Origin: UBA9732 sp963599445 | Lineage (GTDB): Bacteria > Spirochaetota > Spirochaetia > Sphaerochaetales > Sphaerochaetaceae | DNA: 64,000 bases | Direction of reading: 5' to 3' | Assembly: GCA_963599445.1 (NCBI GenBank) | Contig: CAVBWZ010000011.1 | Location: 33,495-97,494, forward strand | Shown here: positions 16,565 through 23,998 of the stretch, piece by piece | Layout of the letters: each line of letters starts with the position of its first letter | How positions within the stretch are numbered: position 1 is the stretch's first letter | Translations under genes and position numbers: made by a program | Notes under the pieces: model-generated | Told to the model about the DNA's origin: nothing | Databases searched by the model: none | What the model saw: the letters and a program-made list of their open reading frames with translations, nothing else

Positions 16565-18745
16565 TCAAATCCCAGTTATCATCGCATCGCAGGAACCTAT
16601 GCCCTGCTCGTTCCAGAACTCGCACATGATTGTGTAGCTCCTCTTTCTTGGACTCTCTAAAACAAACACGTTGGAATCAATGCCAATGCCGTTTTTGATC
16701 TGTTCTTTTCCATCTACGAACCATCGCCAATGCTCGGCTTTGGACTTTGGATTCGTATCTCTATACTCGAACGTCCAGACATTGTCAGGCGTATGGGAAA
16801 CATTAAGAACCCCTTCCGGCTCGAGCATTCCTACAGTTATATCAAGTCCTGGACTGGAAGGTTTGTCTGGCTCTGGCTTTCCACATTTACAGTAACCGTT
16901 CACCCATTCATGATTTTCCCTTGTATTTGGGAATTCATATCCACAAGCAGTACACTTCTCACTGTGCTGCTTGTCGTCTATAGGTTGCCAACGGAAGTCA
17001 CCTACCCCATGAATATGCGAGGCATAGTCGCCATAACCTTCACCACAGTTCTTGCATATAGGCCTATGCCCAACAGAAGTGTAGTCATAGCTACCTGATG
17101 GCTCATGGTCGGTTTTGCCACGGATTATGTCTCGCTGCTTGTCCTCTACATGATTCTTCCCCAATGCATCCTTGAACCATTCCTCACAAACAAGGCACTC
17201 CCAGTACTCCCAGTTACCCTCTGCATTGCATTTGGGTTCCTTTTGCTCATGATATTTCAAAGTATGTCCAGTGACCGTTCCATGTTTGAACGTCTCATCG
17301 GACTTCCAACCGCAGGTTTCACAACTCTTATAGTAGATGGCAGGAGAGGTGCAGGTAGCCTGTTTATCCCTATATCTATCTTCAGGGTTCTCAACAAGTG
17401 TGTGCTCGCCACTGTCGAACGACTTTCCACAGACTTCGCAGACCTTCCAGTGTCCATTACCAGTCTCGCCATCGTCGCACCAAGTATCGCTCTGGTGTCC
17501 ATTTGCAGGAATTACAATCTCTTCCCAAGTCGTTTCATTGGCAAACCCGGCATCCAAGAAGTACTTGTTGCAACGTTTGCAATGCCAATACTCCTTGAGT
17601 CCTGCGTTTTCACATCCGGCGGCGACTGTATCAGAATGCTCGTCATCGTGTCCAAGAGCCTTGAGAACATCAGTCTTTACCGCATCGCAGTCCTTGCACT
17701 TGTACTTGAAGTAGCCGTCCTCAGTACAGGTTGGTTCCTTGCTCTCGAACGCAACGGTCTCCCATTCATGCTCACCGGTTGGATCCATGGGTTCGACACG
17801 TGTTGCATCACAAACGTTACAGGTATAAGTTCTCTCTCCCTGCTCTTTCTCGGTTGGCTCCTTAGTGACAACTCCATCACCCCATGTATGGGACTCGACA
17901 TCCACCTTCAAACCGCAGACAGTACACTCATGCCAATGCTGGTCGGGACACGAAGAATCATGGTGCCATGCGGCATCGGGCTTATGGGGAATCTTGGCCA
18001 CAACGACATCGGCCTTGTTTTCTATCAGGCTTTCACCAAGGCCATCTCTGTACCAGTTTCCACAGACAGGGCATTTCCAGTATTCAATGTTGCCTTCGCG
18101 GGTGCATGTGGCGTCGACGGCCTCCACCTTGACAAGCGACTGCGGGTGCAGTTTTCCAAGTACGACGGAACCCACAATGAGAGTCGTGCCCTCTTCGTCC
18201 TGGAAGTTGCGTTCGCACCGCTTGCAGTACCAGTACTCGATGTTTCCGTCCTTCTCGCACGTTGGAGCGACCCTTTCATAGTGGACCATGATGTGGCCAA
18301 CGTCACTGAGTTCGACCGTCACGCCCTCTCCGGCCTTCGTGAGGCTGTAGCCCTCGAACGAACCTTTGCAGACGACGATGGATGAGGAATCGGCCTTCTG
18401 GTGGACGCCGACGACCTCAATGTCATACAACCCTCTCTGTATGGAAAGCGCAACCTCTATGTCTTTGTTTTCGTAGGGGACGTCGAAAGAGGAAACCGCC
18501 TTGGACTCCCCGTGCCTGTAGACCCTGACCTCATAGTGGTCGATTTCTTCAGGCACTTCGTATGCCGGCTTGATTGTAAGGATTCCGCTTCCATCTGCAA
18601 GGTAGACGCCATCCTCTATCAGGTCGTTTTCGAACACCTCCTGCACTGCGGTTCCACCATCCATGTATACATCGCACGCAACCAGAACCGTGGAGATGAG
18701 GACCATGGCCATGAATGCAACTGCTGCAAGCCTTCTTCCCTTCAT
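16565..18745 (-). CDS. Lipoprotein with about ten CxxC modules
   Basis: 726-aa predicted lipoprotein, starting at 18745 after GAGGGG. An upstream in-frame start (18913) would overlap the preceding gene heavily. The lipobox VLVAC ends at Cys24. An N-terminal beta domain (about 30-180) is followed by an array to about residue 620 of modules of 30-70 residues. Each contains CxxC near a Trp/Tyr (YWYCKRC, YWKCPVC, HECTVC, YTCNVC, YKCKDC, YWHCKRC, WKVCEVC, KSCETC, YWECLVC, PICKNC, EKCTAC) and usually a preceding CT/CE residue and a conserved His. The pattern resembles zinc-ribbon-like or disulfide-stabilised repeats of gut bacterial surface proteins. A final domain of about 90 residues (GLDITVGMLEPEG onward) looks Ig-like. 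Substrate is unknown. Confidence 0.75.
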   Translation of the reverse strand: MKGRRLAAVAFMAMVLISTVLVACDVYMDGGTAVQEVFENDLIEDGVYLADGSGILTIKPAYEVPEEIDHYEVRVYRHGESKAVSSFDVPYENKDIEVALSIQRGLYDIEVVGVHQKADSSSIVVCKGSFEGYSLTKAGEGVTVELSDVGHIMVHYERVAPTCEKDGNIEYWYCKRCERNFQDEEGTTLIVGSVVLGKLHPQSLVKVEAVDATCTREGNIEYWKCPVCGNWYRDGLGESLIENKADVVVAKIPHKPDAAWHHDSSCPDQHWHECTVCGLKVDVESHTWGDGVVTKEPTEKEQGERTYTCNVCDATRVEPMDPTGEHEWETVAFESKEPTCTEDGYFKYKCKDCDAVKTDVLKALGHDDEHSDTVAAGCENAGLKEYWHCKRCNKYFLDAGFANETTWEEIVIPANGHQSDTWCDDGETGNGHWKVCEVCGKSFDSGEHTLVENPEDRYRDKQATCTSPAIYYKSCETCGWKSDETFKHGTVTGHTLKYHEQKEPKCNAEGNWEYWECLVCEEWFKDALGKNHVEDKQRDIIRGKTDHEPSGSYDYTSVGHRPICKNCGEGYGDYASHIHGVGDFRWQPIDDKQHSEKCTACGYEFPNTRENHEWVNGYCKCGKPEPDKPSSPGLDITVGMLEPEGVLNVSHTPDNVWTFEYRDTNPKSKAEHWRWFVDGKEQIKNGIGIDSNVFVLESPRKRSYTIMCEFWNEQGIGSCDAMITGI

Positions 18746-18756
18746 GCCTAGGCCCC

Positions 18757-19956
18757 TCAGTCCATAACCTCTTTGAACGAATACGAAAGCCCCACTCTGA
18801 ACGGTAGGGACGCATACATGGTCGTGGCAAGCGTGAGCTGGTTGTCTCCATTGAAATTGGGCTCTATGACCGCCGTGGTATCCGCACACGCAAACAGCCC
18901 GATATTCCCGCAAAGTCCAATTCTGCAGGAGACTCCAAGGCTTGCCGTAAAGCCCAGACTTCCAATCCTGTCGTACATGCAGAATGCAGGACCTACACCG
19001 GCTTCGAAACGAAGTTGGAAGCCGTTCTCCTTGGAAGTCCTGTATATGAGCCTTGAATACGTAAGTTCAAGCGCGGTTGTGGTATAGGGCTTGTCGTTTT
19101 GCGTTGGGCTGTAGATGAACATTCCCTTGAATCCAAAACCGTTTCCCTTTGCTGTCTCGTACATCGCACCCATCTCCGCATTGAACGAGACCTTCAGACT
19201 ATCACTTGTAAAGTTCTTTGGACTCTTGTACTTCACAGTACCTTTTGCAGGAGTGAAGAACGCCACAAGGTATGGGTATTGAACGGAAGCTCCTGCATTC
19301 ACGACCCACCCTTCATGGGCCATATAATCCTCGTTGTATCTGTTTTCAGGGTCGTAGGATGTGTATCTTTTCAACCAGTCCTTGCCGTTGTTCGAAGCCT
19401 TGACCTGGAGGACGGCTCCTCCCTCGACTTCGTTTGCAAGACGGGCGGTGTCTTCGTCAACCATCAATGTTATCGTCGATACGAACCCATCAAGGGCGTA
19501 CCAAGGGCCGTCGTTCAGGCGAAACCTTATGTAGCGGGGGTAGACCTCATCCTGACTGTGGCTTTGTTCCTGTTTGGGAGTATAGGACAGTCCATAGGTC
19601 AATGGAATCGAACCTGCTCCAACCGTTATGCTGCTGCGGTCGGCTTCCTGAACGTTTGGAACAATGGTCTGAATGCTCTCGTCCTTCCAGGTCTCTCCAT
19701 CCTTCGTGGACTGGAGCCTGAAGGTAATGCTTGAATCCTGGTCTATGCCAGTGAATGTGTACGACGTAGCATATGCAGGAAGCTCAATCCATTCTTCTGA
19801 ATCAATGCCTTCCATTTGTACACGTTGTACTCGCAGGGCTGTTATCTCAGGGTCGTTGCACTCCCAATTGAGCACAACGTCAAGGGAGAACAAAGGCACC
19901 GCCACAAGCAATAGAAATGTAACGATACATGCAAACAGCTTAGCCTTTTTAGCCAT
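18757..19956 (-). CDS. Putative outer-membrane protein with N-terminal FN3-like domain
   Basis: 399 aa. The cleavable signal peptide is about residues 1-24 (LLLVAVPLFSLD), with no lipobox Cys. Residues about 25-105 look like a fibronectin-type strand pattern (LNWECNDPEITALRVQRV, YTFTGIDQDSSITFRLQ), and a second similar segment follows. The C-terminal half (about 215-399) alternates hydrophobic and polar residues with Gly/aromatic turns and ends LPFRVGLSYSFKEVMD, as expected for a beta-barrel. It is the first gene of the four-gene exported-protein cluster, 11 nt upstream of the CxxC lipoprotein. Role inferred only: anchor or porin partner of the lipoproteins. Confidence 0.65.
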   Translation of the reverse strand: MAKKAKLFACIVTFLLLVAVPLFSLDVVLNWECNDPEITALRVQRVQMEGIDSEEWIELPAYATSYTFTGIDQDSSITFRLQSTKDGETWKDESIQTIVPNVQEADRSSITVGAGSIPLTYGLSYTPKQEQSHSQDEVYPRYIRFRLNDGPWYALDGFVSTITLMVDEDTARLANEVEGGAVLQVKASNNGKDWLKRYTSYDPENRYNEDYMAHEGWVVNAGASVQYPYLVAFFTPAKGTVKYKSPKNFTSDSLKVSFNAEMGAMYETAKGNGFGFKGMFIYSPTQNDKPYTTTALELTYSRLIYRTSKENGFQLRFEAGVGPAFCMYDRIGSLGFTASLGVSCRIGLCGNIGLFACADTTAVIEPNFNGDNQLTLATTMYASLPFRVGLSYSFKEVMD

Positions 19957-20010
19957 GTCCTACCCCCAATCCAAATGTGTAACGCAGAATCTTGCAGCCC
20001 TAGGACCAGT

Positions 20011-20039
20011 CTTAGATTACCCCCCTAGCATATTGTCAA
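20011..20039 (-). promoter_or_regulatory. Possible promoter of the exported-protein cluster
   Basis: A consensus TTGACA (20034-20039, minus strand) is about 80 nt upstream of the first gene. The matching -10 is weak (TCTAAG at 17 nt), and the spacer contains a run of six G residues, which is unusual. Confidence 0.3.
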
Positions 20040-20096
20040 GCGATTTGTACTTCCCTCGTTTGCATGAGATAGAAATGGAAATGAATGAAATGGAAA

Positions 20097-20195
20097 GCCG
20101 TTCTTCACAAAACCGAAAAAAGCAGATTTATGAAGAAGATTTTCTTCAGTAAAGCCAAAAACGAAGGAAAAAGAAGAAAAGCATCCACCTTTCAA
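20097..20195. repeat. Dispersed intergenic palindromic element, copy 2
   Basis: Contains TGAAGAAGATTTTCTTCA (20131-20148, one mismatch from a perfect palindrome). CAGTAAAGCCAAAAACG follows, then GAAGAAAAGCATCCACC, which is shared with copy 3 at 36.9 kb. Partial similarity (AGCATCCAAC) recurs at 20391. Confidence 0.6.
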
Positions 20196-20261
20196 CATCG
20201 ATGGATTACAGGAAGCATTTTCGCAAAACTTGACAGGTACAGTTTCAACCATTGCGACCAT

Positions 20262-20315
20262 GCTTACAAACTCACCAAACTCACAATGCTCACCAAGCTC
20301 ACCATCGCTACAAAA
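20262..20315. repeat. 9-nt degenerate tandem array A
   Basis: Six consecutive 9-nt units with no slippage; the central four start CTCAC (CTCACCAAA, CTCACAATG, CTCACCAAG, CTCACCATC). It lies in the 879-nt gene-free gap between the exported-protein cluster and rplQ. Reading frames through it are short and lack start signals. Confidence 0.7.
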
Positions 20316-20403
20316 AGCTTACGTTTCCCACAAGAAAATAGGTTCTTCACGGAAAGTTGAGGGATTTGGAGAAGGAAATAATCTAAGGAGAGCATCCAAC
20401 TTT

Positions 20404-20724
20404 GGGGCCTACGGAGCCGTTGGGGCTGTTGAAGACTGTTGAAACAATCGAGGGTGTCTGTGGCTCTTGAGATGGTTGTGGCGCTTGTGGCGAATGAGAC
20501 GCGGCGCTTCAAGACGGTTGAAGTAGAGCGCTTCAGAGCGTACCTGAGCGTGTCTGAGTGTACCTGATGGCTCCTGACCGTGCCTGAGCGTACCGTATCC
20601 CTGAATCCAGACCGTTTCAGAGTGACTGGAGCGGCTAGTTGTGCTAGAGAGACTAGAACGCCTAGTTAGGCTAGAGGGATTAGATTGCCCAGAGTGTCCA
20701 GAACGACTAGATGGACAAGTTGTT
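20404..20724. repeat. 9/10-nt degenerate tandem array B
   Basis: About 320 nt of imperfect short tandem repeats whose unit drifts along the array. The left part has CCGTTGGGG / CTGTTGAAGA-like units, the middle has 10-nt units of the type CGTACCTGAG, and the right part (20635-20724) has ten consecutive 9-nt units mostly beginning CTAG or YCAG at exact 9-nt spacing. Stop codons occur in all plus frames, so it is not coding. The remaining sequence between 19957 and 20835 holds copy 2 of the dispersed element and the rplQ terminator. Confidence 0.7.
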
Positions 20725-20763
20725 CCTTTGAAGTTTGCCCTTTGCCTTCATTCCACCTCCCCT

Positions 20764-20798
20764 AAAAAAACAAAAAACCGGAGTCGAGACGACTCCGG
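20764..20798 (-). terminator. Intrinsic terminator of the S10-spc-alpha operon
   Basis: Stem CCGGAGTC/GACTCCGG (20778-20785 with 20791-20798), 5-nt loop, followed on the minus strand by TTTTTTG and more T. It lies 38 nt beyond the rplQ stop and ends the long ribosomal operon. Confidence 0.92.
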
Positions 20799-20835
20799 CT
20801 GAACCCTCAAAAGGGCATCTAGGAAAGGCGAAAAC

Positions 20836-21240
20836 TCAAACCTTCTCCTCTTTCTTTGCCTTGGCTTTTTTCTCTGGCTTCTCAGTCTTCTTGGTCAGCT
20901 CGAGGATTGCCATGTCGGCCGCATCACCAAGACGGTTGGATGTCTTGATAATACGTGTGTATCCACCGTGGACGTCAGCATAAAGCGGAGCGATCTCGGT
21001 GAACAGTTTGTTTACGACTGCCTCATCGAAAAGGATGGCAGAAGTAAGTCTGCGGTTGTGTACGTTGTCAACCTTTGCTCTTGTAATCATCTTTTCTGCA
21101 AGACGCTGGACTTCCTTGGCCTTGGCCTTGGTCGTCTCGATTCTTTCATAGCGGAACAGGCTTGTGACCATGTTGCGCTTGAGAGCCTTGCGCTCTGCAG
21201 AGGTTCTGCTCAGGGCATTGAATCCAATCTTATGCTTCAT
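20836..21240 (-). CDS. rplQ: 50S ribosomal protein bL17
   Basis: 134 aa. Begins MKHKIGFNALSRTSAERKAL with the usual RNMVTSLFRYERIETT block, and has a Lys/Glu-rich C-terminal extension (EKPEKKAKAKKEEKV) beyond the conserved core. It overlaps the rpoA stop by 11 nt, implying translational coupling. Last gene of the operon. Confidence 0.98.
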   Translation of the reverse strand: MKHKIGFNALSRTSAERKALKRNMVTSLFRYERIETTKAKAKEVQRLAEKMITRAKVDNVHNRRLTSAILFDEAVVNKLFTEIAPLYADVHGGYTRIIKTSNRLGDAADMAILELTKKTEKPEKKAKAKKEEKV

Positions 21241-22282
21241 TGTTCTCTTCCTTGTTGCCTGGGACTCTAATCGAGTTCTTCAGGACGCTGTAATCTGTCA
21301 TTCCAAGTCCAAGGTTCCATTCCTTGAGCTTATCTTTGATTTCGGATAACGACTTCTTGCCAAAGTTCCTTGTCTTTGCAATCTCATCCTCAGTCATCTT
21401 GGTAAGGTCGCCAATCGTGCGGATGTTTGCGTTCTTGAGACAATTGCTGGAACGAACGGTAAGCTCGAGCTCTTCGACGGAGGTGGAAAGGATCTTGCGG
21501 ACCTTCTCCTCTGCCTCATCGATCTCGTCTGCGCCGCTGACCATGCTCTCATCAAAGTTGATGAAGATGGAGAAGTGGTCCTTGGCGATCTTTGCAGCCT
21601 CGGCCAAAGCGTTTTCAGGAGAAATCGTGCCGTCTGTCCAAATCTCAAGGTTGAGCTTGTCGTAGTCGTTTCTCTGTCCTACGCGGGTAGGCTCAATGGA
21701 ATACTTGACGCGTGTAACAGGAGAGAAGATTGCATCGATTGGAATGGTTCCAATGATTTCAACGTAGTTCTGGCTGAGTTCAGCTGGAACATAGCCCCTG
21801 TCAAAGTCGATCTGCACCATCATCTCTATGTTTGCATCGTCCATCATGTCGAAGATCTCAAGATCCTTGTTTATGACTTCGACGCGGTCCTTCTCGAAAT
21901 CGGCACCGGTGATTGTGCCAGGACCCTTGCATTCGATGGAAATGGTGGTTGACTCGACCTCTTCCGGCATTCTAAGTCTCAGTTTCTTGAGTCTTGCAAT
22001 GATCTCGCAGATATCCTGCTTGACACCTGGGATAGCTTCGAACTCGCTGGAAATGAGGTGTGAAGTACCGTCAGCATCGTAATATGTGAACCATACTGCC
22101 GTGATTGCATAGCCTTGAATTGAAGACAAGAGAACTCTGCGGAGGGTGTTGCCAATCGTCGTTCCAAAGCCTCTCTCAAAAGGGAAGGCAGTGAACTTGC
22201 CGTAGTTGGCTTCAACCTTGCTGTGCTCCATTGAAATCGATTTGGGTTTTTTGAAACCCTTCATTAGGTTTTTGCGTGCCAT
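21230..22282 (-). CDS. rpoA: RNA polymerase alpha subunit
   Basis: 350-aa subunit that nucleates polymerase assembly. The N-terminal domain has GFGTTIGNTLRRVLLSS. The C-terminal helix-hairpin-helix domain (alpha-CTD), which contacts UP elements and activators, has IRTIGDLTKMTEDEI and NFGKKSLSEIKDKL. The start at 22282 (MARKNLMKGFKKP) follows AAAGGAG, while an in-frame ATG at 22327 has no such site. It is preceded by a 150-nt gap after rpsD that carries a short degenerate repeat tract (22306-22402). Confidence 0.98.
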   Translation of the reverse strand: MARKNLMKGFKKPKSISMEHSKVEANYGKFTAFPFERGFGTTIGNTLRRVLLSSIQGYAITAVWFTYYDADGTSHLISSEFEAIPGVKQDICEIIARLKKLRLRMPEEVESTTISIECKGPGTITGADFEKDRVEVINKDLEIFDMMDDANIEMMVQIDFDRGYVPAELSQNYVEIIGTIPIDAIFSPVTRVKYSIEPTRVGQRNDYDKLNLEIWTDGTISPENALAEAAKIAKDHFSIFINFDESMVSGADEIDEAEEKVRKILSTSVEELELTVRSSNCLKNANIRTIGDLTKMTEDEIAKTRNFGKKSLSEIKDKLKEWNLGLGMTDYSVLKNSIRVPGNKEENNEA

Positions 22283-22305
22283 TGACACTCCTTTACTTTT
22301 CCAAA

Positions 22306-22402
22306 GCCGTGTCCGCTTTCGGAACACCTTCTCAGAACACCCCCTTCAGGACTCTCTTCTAGAAAACTCCTTCAGAACACCCTGCAGGTACGCCTTTTCA
22401 GG
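22306..22402. repeat. Degenerate 13-15 nt repeats between rpsD and rpoA
   Basis: The only sizeable gap inside the ribosomal operon contains repeated CTTCAGAACACC-like blocks (CTCAGAACACCC, TTCAGGACTCT, CTAGAAAACT, TTCAGAACACC, TTTTCAGGACAC). No hairpin terminator or clear promoter was recognised here. Confidence 0.5.
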
Positions 22403-22432
22403 ACACAGCTATGGATAACCGAAACTCAAAGC

Positions 22433-23074
22433 TTATCTGGAGTAAAGTTCAACGACCAACTGCTCGTTGACTCCCTCAAGCTCCTTGACCTCTTCTCTTC
22501 TTGGAACAGCTACGAACTGACCCTTCATGTTGTCTGCATCGACTGTGAGCCATGGGCAAACACCACTCTTGCTGACTTCAATCAGGCTCTCCTTGATGGA
22601 GACCATGTTCTTGCTGTTTGGAGCGATCTCAACGACATCGCCAGCCTTGAGTCTGTAGGAAGGGATGTCAACACGCTTTCCATTGACGAACACGTGGCCA
22701 TGTCCTACAAGCTGAGCTGCCTGTGGGCGGCTGCATGCGAAATGCATCCTGAACACAACGTTGTCAAGGCGTCTCTCAAGAAGGCCAACAAGGTTCTCAC
22801 CTGTCTTTCCTGGGAGTCTGCTTGCTTCGTCGAATGTAAGCTTGAACTGCTTTTCGAGCATGCAGTAGATTCTCTTGAGCTTCTGCTTTGCACGAAGCAT
22901 CAATGCGTAGTCGGTAGGCTTCTTTGAGCGAGCCTTTGGATCCTTGCCAGGAAGTCCGCACTCTGCTGGATTGTTCATCGGGCACTTTGCGGAAAGGCAT
23001 CTGGAACCCTTAAGAAAGAGCTTTGCCCTCTCTGCTCTGCAGTATCTGCACTTTGGTCCTGTATATCTAGCCAT
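22433..23074 (-). CDS. rpsD: 30S ribosomal protein uS4
   Basis: 213-aa primary 16S rRNA binder. It retains an N-terminal zinc site (C9, C12, C26, C31) and the S4 RNA-binding domain (RLDNVVFRMHFACSRPQAAQL, then HGHVFVNGKRVD). In the operon between rpsK (17 nt upstream) and rpoA. In other bacteria S4 represses the alpha operon, but no specific leader was identified here. Confidence 0.98.
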   Translation of the reverse strand: MARYTGPKCRYCRAERAKLFLKGSRCLSAKCPMNNPAECGLPGKDPKARSKKPTDYALMLRAKQKLKRIYCMLEKQFKLTFDEASRLPGKTGENLVGLLERRLDNVVFRMHFACSRPQAAQLVGHGHVFVNGKRVDIPSYRLKAGDVVEIAPNSKNMVSIKESLIEVSKSGVCPWLTVDADNMKGQFVAVPRREEVKELEGVNEQLVVELYSR

Positions 23075-23091
23075 CTTTCAATCTCCCTTCG

Positions 23092-23475
23092 TCAGATTCT
23101 TCTCGTCTTTCTTGGTCTGCATCCATTGTGAGGGATTGGAGTCACATCACGGATGGAGCGAACCTTGAGTCCAAGTGCACCAAGGCAGCGGATAGCCGAC
23201 TCACGGCCCTGTCCTGGTCCCTTGACATAAACGTTGACTTCACGAAGACCATAGTCCATGGCCTTCTTTGCAGCCGTCTCGCAAGTCGTCTGAGCAGCAT
23301 AAGGAGTGGACTTCTTGGCTCCGCGGAATCCAAGACCACCAGCGCTTGACCAGGACACTGCGTTTCCGTTTATGTCTGTAATCGTAACGATAGTGTTGTT
23401 GAAAGTAGCCTGAATATAGACATTGCCTTCAAATACAGTCTTCTTGACCTTAACTTTGCGTTTTGCGTTTGCCAT
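23092..23475 (-). CDS. rpsK: 30S ribosomal protein uS11
   Basis: 127 aa. The core ATFNNTIVTITDINGNAVSWSS and the basic C-terminal tail NGCRPRKTRRI are typical. Ten nucleotides downstream of rpsM, with a normal Shine-Dalgarno. Confidence 0.98.
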   Translation of the reverse strand: MANAKRKVKVKKTVFEGNVYIQATFNNTIVTITDINGNAVSWSSAGGLGFRGAKKSTPYAAQTTCETAAKKAMDYGLREVNVYVKGPGQGRESAIRCLGALGLKVRSIRDVTPIPHNGCRPRKTRRI

Positions 23476-23485
23476 ATCCTACTCC

Positions 23486-23851
23486 TTACTTCTTCTTACC
23501 GGCAATCGTCTTCTTCTTGCCTTTGCGAGTACGAGCGTTGGTCTTCGTTCTCTGACCACGTACAGGGAGTCCCTTTCTGTGTCTGAGACCACGATAGCAT
23601 CCAATGTCCATCAATCTCTTGATGTTGAGGTTGACCTGAGTGCGAAGTCTTCCTTCCACGACATAGTCGTTCTCAATCACCTTACGAAGCTCTGCAAGAA
23701 CCTCAGCGCTGAGGGTGTTGATGCGTGCATCTGGATCCACGCCAGTCTTCTGGCAAATCTCTTCAGCAGAAGTTCTTCCAATTCCGTAGATGTATGTCAA
23801 AGCAATCTTTGTAGCCTTGTTAGGTAAATCTACACCTGCAATTCTTGCCAT
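23486..23851 (-). CDS. rpsM: 30S ribosomal protein uS13
   Basis: 121 aa, starting MARIAGVDLPNK at the ATG 6 nt after GGGAGG; a TTG codon immediately upstream is not the start. The RGLRHRKGLPVRGQRTKTNARTRKG block near the C-terminus is the tRNA-contacting region. Confidence 0.98.
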   Translation of the reverse strand: MARIAGVDLPNKATKIALTYIYGIGRTSAEEICQKTGVDPDARINTLSAEVLAELRKVIENDYVVEGRLRTQVNLNIKRLMDIGCYRGLRHRKGLPVRGQRTKTNARTRKGKKKTIAGKKK

Positions 23852-23866
23852 CAAAGGCCTCCCTAA

Positions 23867-23980
23867 TTATTTCTGTCTCTGTTTATGCTTCGGGTTCTCG
23901 CAGACAATGCGAACAACACCGTTTCTTCTGATAACCTTGCATTTGTCACACATAGGTTTAACACTTGCTCTAACTTTCAT
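23867..23980 (-). CDS. rpmJ: 50S ribosomal protein bL36
   Basis: 37-aa zinc-ribbon protein with Cys11, Cys14, Cys27 and His32 as ligands, i.e. the zinc-binding form. It sits between secY and rpsM as in most bacteria. infA and map, often found here, are absent. Confidence 0.96.
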   Translation of the reverse strand: MKVRASVKPMCDKCKVIRRNGVVRIVCENPKHKQRQK

Positions 23981-23998
23981 GATCTGCTCCTTGCGTTA

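Noticed and set aside
16565..18745. CRISPR-like or collagen-type repeat in the CxxC protein
   Set aside because: Repeats are at the protein level with variable spacing, and no direct DNA repeat/spacer structure exists anywhere in the window.
20085..20360. 91-codon plus-strand ORF in the 20-kb gap
   Set aside because: It runs through the dispersed element and array A, giving a repetitive LTKLT peptide without a ribosome site.
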